Source: G963720515 sp963720515 (GTDB lineage: Bacteria; Actinomycetota; Thermoleophilia; Gaiellales; Gaiellaceae). From it: DNA of 64,000 bases. Numbering within the stretch: position 1 is the stretch's first letter; each line of letters opens with the position of its first letter. This document shows positions 8,317-15,953 of this stretch, piece after piece. Under the pieces are notes generated by a model that saw nothing but the letters and a program-made list of their open reading frames with translations, was not told where the DNA came from and searched no databases. Position numbers and translations under genes: made by a program. Where the stretch lies: contig OY970397.1 in assembly GCA_963720515.1 (NCBI GenBank), positions 1,922,001-1,986,000 on the forward strand, written 5' to 3'.

Positions 8317-8932
8317 TCAGGCGAGTGGACGTTTCCGCGCGGTTCCCGCCTTGCGCGGGAACCGCTCCGGAGTTGGGCCCGTCTTCTCAAAGAGCAGCAA
8401 GACGCGCCGCTCGGAGGTCTCGTCCGCGACCGTCTCGACGAGGCGGCCGGCAACCTCCGCCGCCGCGCGGGCCGCGGCATCTGCGTCCGTCTGCGCCGGC
8501 GAAGAGGATGAGGCGGCCGCCCGGCGCGACGAGCGGCAGGCACCACTCGACTGCGACCGGCGGCGGGGCAAGTGCACGGGCGATCGCGGTGCCGTAGGCG
8601 TCGCGGCCGGCTGTGCGCGCGTGGGCCTCGGCGCGGGCCTGGACGACCTCGACGTTCGCAAACTCGGCAGCCGTCGCGCGCAGGAAGGCGCACTTCCTGG
8701 CGCTCGCCTCGAGCAGGTCGAACCGGAGATCGGGCCGTGCGGCCGCGAGCGGGAGCCCGGGCGAGCCACCGCCCGAGCCGACGTCCACGACCGGCCCGTC
8801 GCCGAGGAGCGGGAGCGCGACGAGTGCGTCGTCCAGGTGCACGCGCCGCGCCTCGTCCGGGTCGCGGACCCCGGTCAGGCCGGGCGTCGAGACGAGCGCG
8901 GCGAGCCAGCGCTCGAGCCGCGGGTCGGTCAC
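8317..8932 (-). CDS. rsmG: 16S rRNA (guanine527-N7)-methyltransferase RsmG, reading frame interrupted
   Basis: SAM-dependent methyltransferase acting on 16S rRNA G527. The first part has the SAM motif VVDVGSGGGSPGLPLA and the LLEASARKCAFLRA segment. After GGRLILFAGA the frame must move by one base (between about 8480 and 8503) to reach the conserved C-terminus, which ends FEKTGPTPERFPRKAGTARK, the usual RsmG PRxxGxPxK tail. Skipping one base restores about 200 residues, the normal length. The ATG overlaps the jag stop (ATGA). Loss of rsmG is tolerated in many bacteria and gives low-level streptomycin resistance, so a true mutation is possible; a sequence error is equally possible. Confidence 0.85.
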
Positions 8933-9669
8933 TCCTCCACGGCGGGCGAGCCGGCCGAGACGACCACGCAGCGGTTCGGCTCGGCGCCGTCGCTCTCGGT
9001 CGAGACCCCGCCGCGGCGCTGGAGGTAGAGGTGCACGATCTTCCGCTCGGGCGCCGACATCGGCTCGAGCGGAACGGACCCGCCGGACGCGAGCGCCTCC
9101 TGCGCCGCCTCCTCGGCCGCGCGCTCGAGCGTCGCCTGGCGCCGCGCCCGGTAGCCGGCGGCGTCAACGACGACCTCTCGCGCCGTCCCGTCGGACCGAA
9201 GGGCCGCGTTCGCGAGGTACTGGATCGCGTCGATCGTCTGGCCGCGCTTGCCGATCAGGAGACCGAGGTCGGAGCCGGAAATCCGCGCGACGAGCACCTC
9301 GTCGGCGTGCGAGACCGTCACGGTTGCGCGCAGGCCGAGCCCGGAGCACACGGCCTCGGCGAACTCGCGCAGCTTGGCCTCGGGCGAGCCCGGCTCCTCG
9401 CGCGGCGCCTGCGGCTCTCGCTCGCGCTTCGCCTCGCCGCCCGACTGCGCACCGGGCAGCGCCTCGGCAAGCACGCGCGCCGGCGTGTACCCGACGCCGA
9501 GCAGCCCGCGCTCGCCCTCGGCGAGCACCTGGAAGCGGACGCGCCGCTTGTCGAGCCCGGGGAAGCGGCCCTCGAGCTCGCGAAGCGCGGCCCACTTGGC
9601 CTCGCCCACGGTCTCGCCGGTCGCCTCGACCTGCGACGCGGTGAGCGACTCGCCGGAGGTCTCGCTCAT
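8929..9669 (-). CDS. jag: Jag/KhpB-type RNA-binding protein (Jag-N, KH, R3H)
   Basis: A 246-residue cytoplasmic RNA-binding protein of the YidC operon. Residues 1-55 form the Jag-N domain (VEATGETVGEAKWAALRELE). A charged linker is followed by a KH domain with the GxxG-like loop LIGKRGQTID (about 139-148) and a C-terminal R3H domain (LEPMSAPERKIVHLYLQ). Family members (KhpB/EloR) bind RNA and affect cell elongation. The start overlaps yidC by four bases and the stop overlaps rsmG by four. Confidence 0.9.
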   Translation of the reverse strand: MSETSGESLTASQVEATGETVGEAKWAALRELEGRFPGLDKRRVRFQVLAEGERGLLGVGYTPARVLAEALPGAQSGGEAKREREPQAPREEPGSPEAKLREFAEAVCSGLGLRATVTVSHADEVLVARISGSDLGLLIGKRGQTIDAIQYLANAALRSDGTAREVVVDAAGYRARRQATLERAAEEAAQEALASGGSVPLEPMSAPERKIVHLYLQRRGGVSTESDGAEPNRCVVVSAGSPAVEE

Positions 9670-10502
9670 CGCCGGCCCGCCTGGGGCCCGCGCTTCTTGC
9701 GGCGCCGCACCTTGCGCTGACCCGAGCCGGAGCGCGAGCCCGACGGCGCGACGGCGGGTGCGCCGGCCGGAACCCCGTCCGCGGCGGGCTCGGGTTCCTG
9801 GGACGGCGTCCTCGAGCTCCGTTTCGGCAACGGCTGGGGCTTCGGCAGGAGCCGCCGGGTCACGAGTCCCTGGCCGACCGTCCAGAGGTTCGTCGTCACC
9901 CAGTAGATGATGAGCCCGACCGGGAAGTTGATGACGAAGAAGACGAAGACGAACGGCAGCGCGATGAAGATCGCGCGCTGGGTCTTGTCCGGCATGGGCG
10001 TGAGGAGCGCCGAGACGAGCTGGCTCGCCACGTAGAGGACGATGAGAAGGATCCCCGACCAGTGGTCCTTCGCCGTGTCGGCGATGTTCGGGACGAGGTG
10101 GAGGAAGCCGAGCTCGGCCGGCGTCGGCGGCGGCGTGACGTTGTCCTCGAAGTGCCGGAGGACGTAGAAGAGCGCGAAGAAGACCGGCAGCTGCGCGACG
10201 AGCGGCAGGCACGACGCGGCCGGGTTGATCCCGTGCTCCTTCCAGAGGCGCGCCATCTCCTCCTGCTGGCGGCGCTTGTCGTTCTTGTACTTCTGCTGGA
10301 TCGCCTTGATCTCCGGCGCCACGATCTGCATGCGCTGCATCGAGTGGATCTGCCGGACTGTCAGCGGAACGAGGACGATCCGGACCGCGATCGTGAGCGC
10401 GACGATCGACCAGGCCCACGAGAGGCCGATCGTGCCGTGGAACCAGATGAGGACGTCGGTGAGGACGTTCTCGAGCGGCGTGAGGATCGAGCCGAGGATC
10501 AC
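9666..10502 (-). CDS. yidC: Membrane protein insertase YidC (Oxa1 family)
   Basis: A 278-residue insertase with the compact Oxa1-type architecture (no large periplasmic domain). Five hydrophobic segments are visible; the positively charged cytoplasmic loop RQIHSMQRMQIVAPEIKAIQ and the helix RQQEEMARLWKEHGINPAA are hallmark YidC features. The C-terminus is long, Arg/Lys-rich and suited to ribosome binding. GTG at 10502 was chosen over an upstream ATG because the extra residues are Arg/Pro-rich and overlap yidD; GTG gives a four-base overlap with the yidD stop (GTGA). Confidence 0.92.
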   Translation of the reverse strand: MILGSILTPLENVLTDVLIWFHGTIGLSWAWSIVALTIAVRIVLVPLTVRQIHSMQRMQIVAPEIKAIQQKYKNDKRRQQEEMARLWKEHGINPAASCLPLVAQLPVFFALFYVLRHFEDNVTPPPTPAELGFLHLVPNIADTAKDHWSGILLIVLYVASQLVSALLTPMPDKTQRAIFIALPFVFVFFVINFPVGLIIYWVTTNLWTVGQGLVTRRLLPKPQPLPKRSSRTPSQEPEPAADGVPAGAPAVAPSGSRSGSGQRKVRRRKKRGPQAGRR

Positions 10503-10759
10503 GGCGTGCTCCTCGGATGGCGGTGCTCGTGCCGGCCGAAGACGCGCTGGTCGCACGCGTGGTCGACGCCGCCCATGCTCCACGGGTTGCAGCGCAGGAG
10601 CCGCCAGCCGGCGAGCACGACTCCGCGGAGGAGCCCGAACTCGCGCAGCGCGTCGAGCGCGTACTGGGAGCAGGTGGGGTAGTACTTGCAGCGCGGCCCG
10701 ATGAGGGGGCTCACGAGGAGCTGGTAGCCGCGGATGAGGAGGCGCGGGATCGCGGTCAT
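10499..10759 (-). CDS. yidD: Membrane protein insertion efficiency factor YidD
   Basis: An 86-residue protein with the family signature: LLIRGYQLLVSPLIGPRCKY, then YPTCSQYALDALREFG and LLRCNPW. The conserved cysteines are present. YidD is thought to help YidC-dependent insertion at the membrane. It sits between rnpA and yidC with short overlaps on both sides, as in most bacteria. Confidence 0.92.
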   Translation of the reverse strand: MTAIPRLLIRGYQLLVSPLIGPRCKYYPTCSQYALDALREFGLLRGVVLAGWRLLRCNPWSMGGVDHACDQRVFGRHEHRHPRSTP

Positions 10760-11124
10760 GCGGGCGCTCCGCGCTCCGCGAGGCGAAGCGCCTCGCCGAC
10801 CTGCTCGGTCAGCCACTCGTGGCCGCGCTCCTCGGCCGCCTCGGCGAGGCCCGGCCGTGCCGAGAGCACGATGTCCTGCTCCTCCTTGAGGCCGCCGGCG
10901 AGCTCGTCGAAGACCGAGCGCAGGCGCCGCTTGAGCCGGTTTCGGGCGACCGCGCCGCCGACTTTCCGCGACACCGCGAGCCCGAGCCGCGGGCCCTCGC
11001 CCGTCGCGAGATCGTCCTCGCGCGGGAACGTGTACACGACGAGGTAGCGGGTCGAGACGGACCGGCCCTTGCGGTAGACGGCGTCGAAGTCCCGCGAGCG
11101 GGTCAGGCGAGAACGGCGTGTCAC
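10756..11124 (-). CDS. rnpA: Ribonuclease P protein component
   Basis: A 122-residue basic protein that assists the catalytic RNase P RNA in removing tRNA 5' leaders. It opens LTRSRDFDAVYRKGRS and contains the RNR-type motif AVARNRLKRRLRSVF. GTG at 11124 is chosen because it gives the normal length and lies 14 bp after rpmH; the longer reading frame upstream only repeats rpmH sequence in the wrong frame. Its end overlaps the yidD start by four bases. Confidence 0.9.
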   Translation of the reverse strand: MTRRSRLTRSRDFDAVYRKGRSVSTRYLVVYTFPREDDLATGEGPRLGLAVSRKVGGAVARNRLKRRLRSVFDELAGGLKEEQDIVLSARPGLAEAAEERGHEWLTEQVGEALRLAERGAPA

Positions 11125-11138
11125 CGGATCGCGAGTCC

Positions 11139-11273
11139 TCAGGCCGAGAGCCGCTTCCGGCCCTTGGCGCGACGCCGCTTCAGGATGGCGCGGCCCGCGC
11201 GCGTAGACATCCGGGCGCGGAATCCATGCCGGCGCTTCCGCCGGCGCACGTTTGGCTGATAGGTGCGCTTCAC
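11139..11273 (-). CDS. rpmH: 50S ribosomal protein L34
   Basis: A 44-residue, almost universally conserved ribosomal protein: KRTYQPNVRRRKRRHGFRAR followed by MSTRAGRAILKRRRAKGRK. It starts with GTG at 11273 and heads the leftward operon rpmH-rnpA-yidD-yidC-jag-rsmG-parA-parB. Confidence 0.97.
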   Translation of the reverse strand: MKRTYQPNVRRRKRRHGFRARMSTRAGRAILKRRRAKGRKRLSA

Positions 11274-11348
11274 GTCTCTCCGAGCTGAGCCCCAACGGGG
11301 GAATGATTGCCTGCAAGGCGGCGGGGCGGGGCGCCCGGCCGCCGGGCA

Positions 11349-11354
11349 AGTATA
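11349..11354 (-). promoter_or_regulatory. Probable -10 box of the rpmH operon
   Basis: TATACT on the minus strand, about 75 bases upstream of the rpmH GTG, in the otherwise GC-rich stretch at the left border of oriC. No good -35 hexamer is visible at 17 bp. Confidence 0.4.
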
Positions 11355-11549
11355 GAGAAGGCCCGCCGGCTCGCCGGCCGCTTCGATGCCTCCCGGCCCG
11401 AAATTTTGGTTACGAGAAATCCACAGGGTGAAGCGCTCATGTATGCGCCCTCGCACGGGATGTCCACAGTGTGGACATGGCTGTGGAAAACCACGAATTC
11501 CCTGCAAGCATGCGCTTTTGGCCTCTAGCGTTATCCCCAGGCTGATCCA

Positions 11550-11578
11550 TTGTGGCCCCAGAGCACGGCTGGTAGGAT
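11550..11578 (+). promoter_or_regulatory. dnaA promoter (extended -10)
   Basis: TTGTGG (11550-11555), a 17-bp spacer, then TAGGAT (11573-11578) preceded by TG one base upstream (extended -10). The predicted start of transcription is about 11585, giving a leader of about 34 nt to the dnaA GTG. Confidence 0.5.
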
Positions 11579-11618
11579 CGCCGCTTCGCGAGGCACCGGA
11601 AGGAGCGAGTCAAGGCGA

Positions 11619-13007
11619 GTGGAGCAACCTCTCGAGCTGAGTGCGGAGACCCTGTGGACCGACGTTGCAAGGCGTCTCCAAGGGTCCCTGAACGAGCACA
11701 CCTACCGCACCTGGTTCGGTGAGGCCAAGGGCGATGCCCTCGACGAGGACGTCTTCGTCGTGGCCGTCTCGAACGACTTCACGCGCGACTGGATCGAGAA
11801 CCACTTCCGCGGGCTCGTCGAGGCCGCGGTGCGCGACTCGCTCGGCGGCGACCGTCACGTGGAGATCGTCGCAGCCCCGGTCGCTCCGGCCCCGAGCGTC
11901 GGGCCGACCCCTTGGCCCGCCTCGGACGGCGCGCCCGGCTGGAGCGCCGAGAGCGAGCGGCCCGAACGGCGCGAGCGCACCGGGCTGAACCCGAAGTACA
12001 CCTTCGACCGCTTCGTCATCGGCTCGTCGAACCGCTTCGCACACGCGGCCGCGCTCGCAGTGGCCGAGGCGCCGGCCCAGGCCTACAACCCGCTCTTCAT
12101 CTACGGCGGCACCGGCCTCGGCAAGACGCACCTCCTCCAGGCGATCGCCGCGTACATCGGCGAGCACGGCGCCGGACTCACCGCGCGCTACGTCACGAGC
12201 GAGGCCTTCATGAACGACTTCATCAACTCGCTCCGCGACAAGCGCATCGAGGGCTTCAAGCACCGCTACCGCCACTACGACGTCCTCCTCGTGGACGACA
12301 TCCAGTTCCTCGAGCACAAGGAGCGGATCCAGGAGGAGTTCTTCCACACGTTCAACTCGCTCTACGAGGCGGGCCGGCAGATCGTCATCTCCTCCGACCG
12401 GCCGCCGCGCGACATCGCGACGCTCGAGGCGCGCCTGCGCTCCCGGTTCGAGTGGGGGCTCATCACGGACATCCAGCCGCCCGACCTCGAGACCCGCATC
12501 GCGATCCTCCGAAAGAAGGTCCACGCGGACGGGACGCACATCCCCGACCCGCAGCTCCTCACGTTCATCGCAAGCCGCGTGTCCACGAACATCCGCGAGC
12601 TCGAGGGCGCGCTCACCCGTGTGGTCGCCTTCTCGTCCCTGACGGGTCGGCCGATGACCGGCGACCTTGCGCAGGAGGTGCTGAAGGACGTCTTCCCGCA
12701 GGGCGAGATGCCCGAGGTCTCGGTCGAGCGGATCCAGGAGCTCGTCGTCGAGCGGTTCGGCATGACGCTCCAGGAGCTCACCGGCGACCGGCGGTCGCAG
12801 TCGATCGTCTATCCGCGCCAGGTCGCGATGTACCTCTGCCGCGAGCTCACCGACTCCTCGCTTCCGAAGATCGGGAAGAAGTTCGGCGGGCGCGACCACA
12901 CCACGGTCATCCACGCGACCTCCAAGATCGCGAAGTTGATCAAGGAGGACCGCTCGGTCTACAACCTCGTGCAGGAGCTCACCGCGCGCATCAAGCAGGC
13001 GCGGTAG
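11619..13007 (+). CDS. dnaA: Chromosomal replication initiator DnaA
   Basis: A 462-residue AAA+ initiator that binds DnaA boxes in oriC and opens the duplex. Domain I is at the N-terminus (WTDVARRLQGSLNEHTYRTW), followed by a Pro/Glu-rich linker (about 85-125). Domain III carries Walker A GGTGLGKTHLLQ, Walker B LLVDDIQFL and sensor SSDRPP. Domain IV has the DNA-binding signature GGRDHTTVIHA. The GTG at 11619 lies seven bases after AAGG and gives a standard N-terminus; no upstream ATG gives a conserved extension. Confidence 0.97.
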   Translation: MEQPLELSAETLWTDVARRLQGSLNEHTYRTWFGEAKGDALDEDVFVVAVSNDFTRDWIENHFRGLVEAAVRDSLGGDRHVEIVAAPVAPAPSVGPTPWPASDGAPGWSAESERPERRERTGLNPKYTFDRFVIGSSNRFAHAAALAVAEAPAQAYNPLFIYGGTGLGKTHLLQAIAAYIGEHGAGLTARYVTSEAFMNDFINSLRDKRIEGFKHRYRHYDVLLVDDIQFLEHKERIQEEFFHTFNSLYEAGRQIVISSDRPPRDIATLEARLRSRFEWGLITDIQPPDLETRIAILRKKVHADGTHIPDPQLLTFIASRVSTNIRELEGALTRVVAFSSLTGRPMTGDLAQEVLKDVFPQGEMPEVSVERIQELVVERFGMTLQELTGDRRSQSIVYPRQVAMYLCRELTDSSLPKIGKKFGGRDHTTVIHATSKIAKLIKEDRSVYNLVQELTARIKQAR

Positions 13008-13218
13008 AACGCTGGGGAGATCCTGTGCGCCGAACCGTGGACACCGCGCAAGCGAGCTGGGCCCTGTGGAGCGACCGTAGTTCTCCCCACCTGCCGTCCA
13101 CCGCGCAATCCATTGTCCGGTGCGAGGTTCGCGACGTCGTCCCCGGGACCCACACGCCTATTACTACTACGAGAGGTTCTTTAAGAAGATGACGACCGAT
13201 ACCGTTGCGGGCACACAC
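13008..13218. other. dnaA-dnaN intergenic region, second part of the origin
   Basis: 211 bp without a gene. It contains degenerate DnaA-box-like sites (GTGGACA near 13036, CTGTGGAG near 13065, TTGTCCGG near 13113), a GC-rich block, and then at 13158-13169 the only AT-rich triplet run. On the minus strand that run reads TAG TAG TAA TAG, which matches the DnaA-trio pattern described for Bacillus. Its position between dnaA and dnaN is the same as the unwinding region of a bipartite origin. Confidence 0.42.
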
Positions 13219-14325
13219 ATGAAGGTCACCACTCGAAGCGAGGAGCTGGCGGAGAAGCTCGCGGTCGTCGGACGCGGCGTCTCGACGCGCACGAGCGTGC
13301 ATGTCCTGACCGGGATCCTCGTCACGGCGGAGGGTGGGCGGCTGACGCTCGCGGCGACGGACATGGAGCTCTCGGTGCGGCTCGCGTTCGACGCGGCGAC
13401 CGAGTCCGACGGGACGGTCGTCGTTCCGGGGCGCCTCCTCGTGGACATCGCGCGGCTCCTGCCTCCGGGAGAGGTCACGCTCGAGTACCGCGCCGAGGAG
13501 GGTCTCGCGCATCTCACGTGCGGCCCTGCCGCCTACGACCTGAACACGTTCGCCGCCGAGGACTTCCCGCGGCTCCCCGATCTGGACGGCGGCGAGGCGT
13601 TCTCCGTCGATCGCCAGGCGTTCCTCGAGACGGTCGGCCGCGTGAGCCGTGCCGCGTCGCGGGACGAGTCGCGCCCGGTGCTCACCGGGATCCTCGTCCG
13701 CTTCGAGGACGGAAAGATCGTCATGGCGGCGACCGATTCCTACCGCCTGAGCGTCAAGGAGACCGCGCTCGAGGGCGGCCCCGGCCGCGAGCTCGAGGCG
13801 ATCGTGCCGGCGCGTGCGCTCGGCGAGCTCGCCCGCATCGCGCAGGCGGCGACGAGCGACACGATCGAGGTCGGGATCCAGGAGAACCAGGTCGTCTTCT
13901 CCGTCGAGGGCGTGACGCTCACGGCGCGGCGGATCGACGGCCAGTTCCCGAACTACAAGCAGCTCGTCCCGGAGAGCTTCGAGTCCGAGGTCGAGGTGGG
14001 CCGCGAGGAGCTCCTCGACGTCGTCCGGCGCACGTCGCTCATGGCGCAGCGCAAGTCGCCGCTCCGGCTCCGCTTCGCGGAGGGCGAGCTGACCGTGACG
14101 GCGCAGACGCAGGACGTCGGCGAGGCGCGCGAGTCGCTGCCCGTGAAGTACGGCGGCGACGCGCTCGAGATCGGCTTCAACGCCGACTTTCTCCGCGAGG
14201 GGCTCGAGTCCGTGACGGACGACAAGGTGCGGCTCAAGCTGATCAGCCCGCTTCGGCCGGGCCTGGTGCAGGGCGAGGGCGACGACTTCCTGTACCTGAT
14301 CATGCCGATCCGGCTGGCCGGCTGA
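13219..14325 (+). CDS. dnaN: DNA polymerase III beta subunit (sliding clamp)
   Basis: A 368-residue clamp of three homologous domains that encircles DNA and tethers polymerase. Typical segments are LTGILVTAEGGRLTLAATDME (domain 1), SRPVLTGILVRFEDGKIVMAATDS (domain 2) and the C-terminal LYLIMPIR, close to the family ending YLIMPMR. ATG at 13219 (MKVTTRSEELAEKL) matches the usual N-terminus; an ATG at 13189 would add ten residues and cannot be excluded. Confidence 0.95.
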   Translation: MKVTTRSEELAEKLAVVGRGVSTRTSVHVLTGILVTAEGGRLTLAATDMELSVRLAFDAATESDGTVVVPGRLLVDIARLLPPGEVTLEYRAEEGLAHLTCGPAAYDLNTFAAEDFPRLPDLDGGEAFSVDRQAFLETVGRVSRAASRDESRPVLTGILVRFEDGKIVMAATDSYRLSVKETALEGGPGRELEAIVPARALGELARIAQAATSDTIEVGIQENQVVFSVEGVTLTARRIDGQFPNYKQLVPESFESEVEVGREELLDVVRRTSLMAQRKSPLRLRFAEGELTVTAQTQDVGEARESLPVKYGGDALEIGFNADFLREGLESVTDDKVRLKLISPLRPGLVQGEGDDFLYLIMPIRLAG

Positions 14326-14345
14326 GCGGCGCCGCGGGCGGCCGC

Positions 14346-15416
14346 GTGCTCGTCGAGCGGGTGTCCTTGCGGGACTTCCGCTCCTACCAGCGCCTGGAGC
14401 TCGGGCTGGTTCCCGGGCTCGTGCTCGTCGTCGGGCCGAACGGCGTCGGGAAGACGAACCTGCTCGAGGCCCTCCACGTGGGAAGCCAGGGCTTCTCGCC
14501 GCGGACGCGGGTCGACGCGCGGCTCGTCCGCTTCGGCGAGGACTCGGCGCGGATCGTGCTCGCGGGCTCGGAGAACGGCTCGCCGGTCGAGACGGACGTG
14601 ACCCTAGGCCGCGCGGAGGGCAAGGGGCTGCGGCTGAACGGCGCCGCGCTCGGAAGCGCCGAGGAGCTCCGCTCACGGCTCTCCGCGCTCGTCTTCGTGC
14701 CGGACCGGCTTGCGGTCGTGAAGGGCCCGCCGGCCGTTCGCCGCGCCTACCTCGACCGGATGCTCGGCCGCCTCGAGCCGACCCATGCGCAGCTGCCCGG
14801 CGAGTACGGCCGCGCGCTCGCGCAACGGAACGAGGCGCTCCGGCGCGCCCGGTCAGGCGCGGGCCCGCTCGACGCGGTCGCGCCCTGGACTGCCAGGGTC
14901 GCGGAGCTCGGGACGGAGCTCGACGCCCGCCGTGCCGCGCTCGTCAGGACGCTCGGGCCTCGTTTCACGGAACGCGCCGGCTCGCTCGGGCTCGAGGACG
15001 CGGAGCTCCGCTACGAGGAGCGGCCGCTGACCGTCGCCGCGCTCGAGGAGCGGCTCGACCGCGACCTCGCCCGCGGCATCACCTCCGCCGGGCCGCACCT
15101 GCGCGACGCGCCCATCTCCGCCGGCGAGCGCGACCTCCGCAGCTTCGGCTCGCAGGGGGAGCAGCGCACGGCCGTGCTGGCGCTCGTCCTCGCCGAGGCC
15201 GACCTGAGCGCCGAACGGCGCGGCGCCCCGCCGCTGCTCCTGCTGGACGACGTGCTGAGCGAGCTGGACGAGCACCGCCGCCGCGCGCTGCTCGCGTCGC
15301 TTCCGCCCGGCGGCCAGACCGTACTCACCGCGACCTCGCGCACGGCCGTCCCGTCCGGCGGCCCCGAGCCGGATCTCGTCGTCGAGGTCACCCCCGGCGA
15401 GGCGAAGGCCGCGTGA
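14346..15416 (+). CDS. recF: DNA replication/repair protein RecF
   Basis: A 356-residue SMC-like ABC ATPase that helps load RecA at gaps. It begins VERVSLRDFRSYQRLEL and has Walker A VVGPNGVGKTNLLEAL, the signature SFGSQGEQRTAVLAL and Walker B LLLLDDVLSELDEHRR. GTG at 14346 gives the canonical N-terminus. The last bases overlap the following DUF721 gene (GTGA). Confidence 0.94.
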   Translation: MLVERVSLRDFRSYQRLELGLVPGLVLVVGPNGVGKTNLLEALHVGSQGFSPRTRVDARLVRFGEDSARIVLAGSENGSPVETDVTLGRAEGKGLRLNGAALGSAEELRSRLSALVFVPDRLAVVKGPPAVRRAYLDRMLGRLEPTHAQLPGEYGRALAQRNEALRRARSGAGPLDAVAPWTARVAELGTELDARRAALVRTLGPRFTERAGSLGLEDAELRYEERPLTVAALEERLDRDLARGITSAGPHLRDAPISAGERDLRSFGSQGEQRTAVLALVLAEADLSAERRGAPPLLLLDDVLSELDEHRRRALLASLPPGGQTVLTATSRTAVPSGGPEPDLVVEVTPGEAKAA

Positions 15417-15907
15417 AGCGGGGCGGCTGGCAGCTGCGGACGCTCGGCGAGTCGATCCTCGAGGAGTTCGGGCGGCTCGGACCGTCGGCGGCGATGGCGG
15501 AGATCGTGGCGGTGTGGCCCGCTGCGGTGGGCGAGGCGATCGCCGAGAACGCCTGGCCCGCGCGGCTCACCCGCGACGGCGCGCTCGTCGTCCACGCCTC
15601 GTCGAGCGTGTGGGCGTTCGAGCTCACGCAGCTCCAGGCGGACATCCGCGCCCGGCTCGGGGAAGCCCTCGGGGACGCCGTGCCGAAGGCGCTCACGTTC
15701 GTCCCGGGCCGCCTTCCGGAGCGCGGGACCGCGGAGCCGGCGGGGGCCGAGACGGCGCCGCCGCCGGAGGCCTCCGAGGCCGATCGGGCGGAGGGCGAGC
15801 GGCTCGCGGCGGGCATCGAGGACGACGAACTCAGAGCCGTCGTCGCGCGGGCCGCGGCGGCCAGTTTGGCGCGCCGTTTGAGCCGTCCTGACGACCGCTC
15901 GCTCTGA
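15413..15907 (+). CDS. dciA: DUF721 protein (DciA-like helicase-loading factor)
   Basis: A 164-residue protein with the DUF721 domain at residues 15-110: GPSAAMAEIVAVWPAAVGEA, the aromatic ENAWPARLTRDGALVVHASS and WAFELTQLQADI. DUF721 proteins in many phyla lacking DnaC/DnaI act as DciA, which helps the replicative helicase onto DNA. Position between recF and gyrB is characteristic of actinobacteria. GTG start overlaps the recF stop. Confidence 0.82.
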   Translation: MKRGGWQLRTLGESILEEFGRLGPSAAMAEIVAVWPAAVGEAIAENAWPARLTRDGALVVHASSSVWAFELTQLQADIRARLGEALGDAVPKALTFVPGRLPERGTAEPAGAETAPPPEASEADRAEGERLAAGIEDDELRAVVARAAAASLARRLSRPDDRSL

Positions 15908-15952
15908 TACACTGCCGGGGTAGCAAAAACAGCCCCGGAGCAGGGGTTTTTT
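15905..15952 (+). promoter_or_regulatory. gyrB promoter and attenuator-like leader
   Basis: An extended -10 (TG-A-TACACT, 15905-15913) lies just before a leader with two mutually exclusive pairings: CCGGGG (15915-15920) with CCCCGG (15933-15938), or CCCC (15933-15936) with GGGG (15943-15946), the latter followed by six T (15947-15952). The GGGG is also the only Shine-Dalgarno-like stretch before the gyrB GTG at 15954. The stems are short, so the regulatory role is a hypothesis. Confidence 0.42.
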
Positions 15953-15953
15953 A

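Larger units (their letters stand above)
11274..11618. other. oriC: oriC: rpmH-dnaA intergenic region with DnaA-box cluster
   Basis: A 345-bp gene-free stretch where the two replication-gene operons diverge. DnaA-box-like sites (consensus TTATCCACA): AAATCCACA at 11417-11425, TGTCCACA at 11461-11468 with its inverted partner TGTGGACA at 11470-11477, TGTGGAAAA at 11482-11490, and TTATCCCCA at 11531-11539. The segment 11399-11420 is locally AT-rich. The site at 11531 and a TTGTGG at 11550 lie at the dnaA promoter, consistent with DnaA autoregulation. Confidence 0.78.

Noticed and set aside
13120..13218. Longer dnaN starting at 13120
   Set aside because: The extra 33 residues are Arg/Tyr-rich translation of the origin spacer and not conserved in DnaN.
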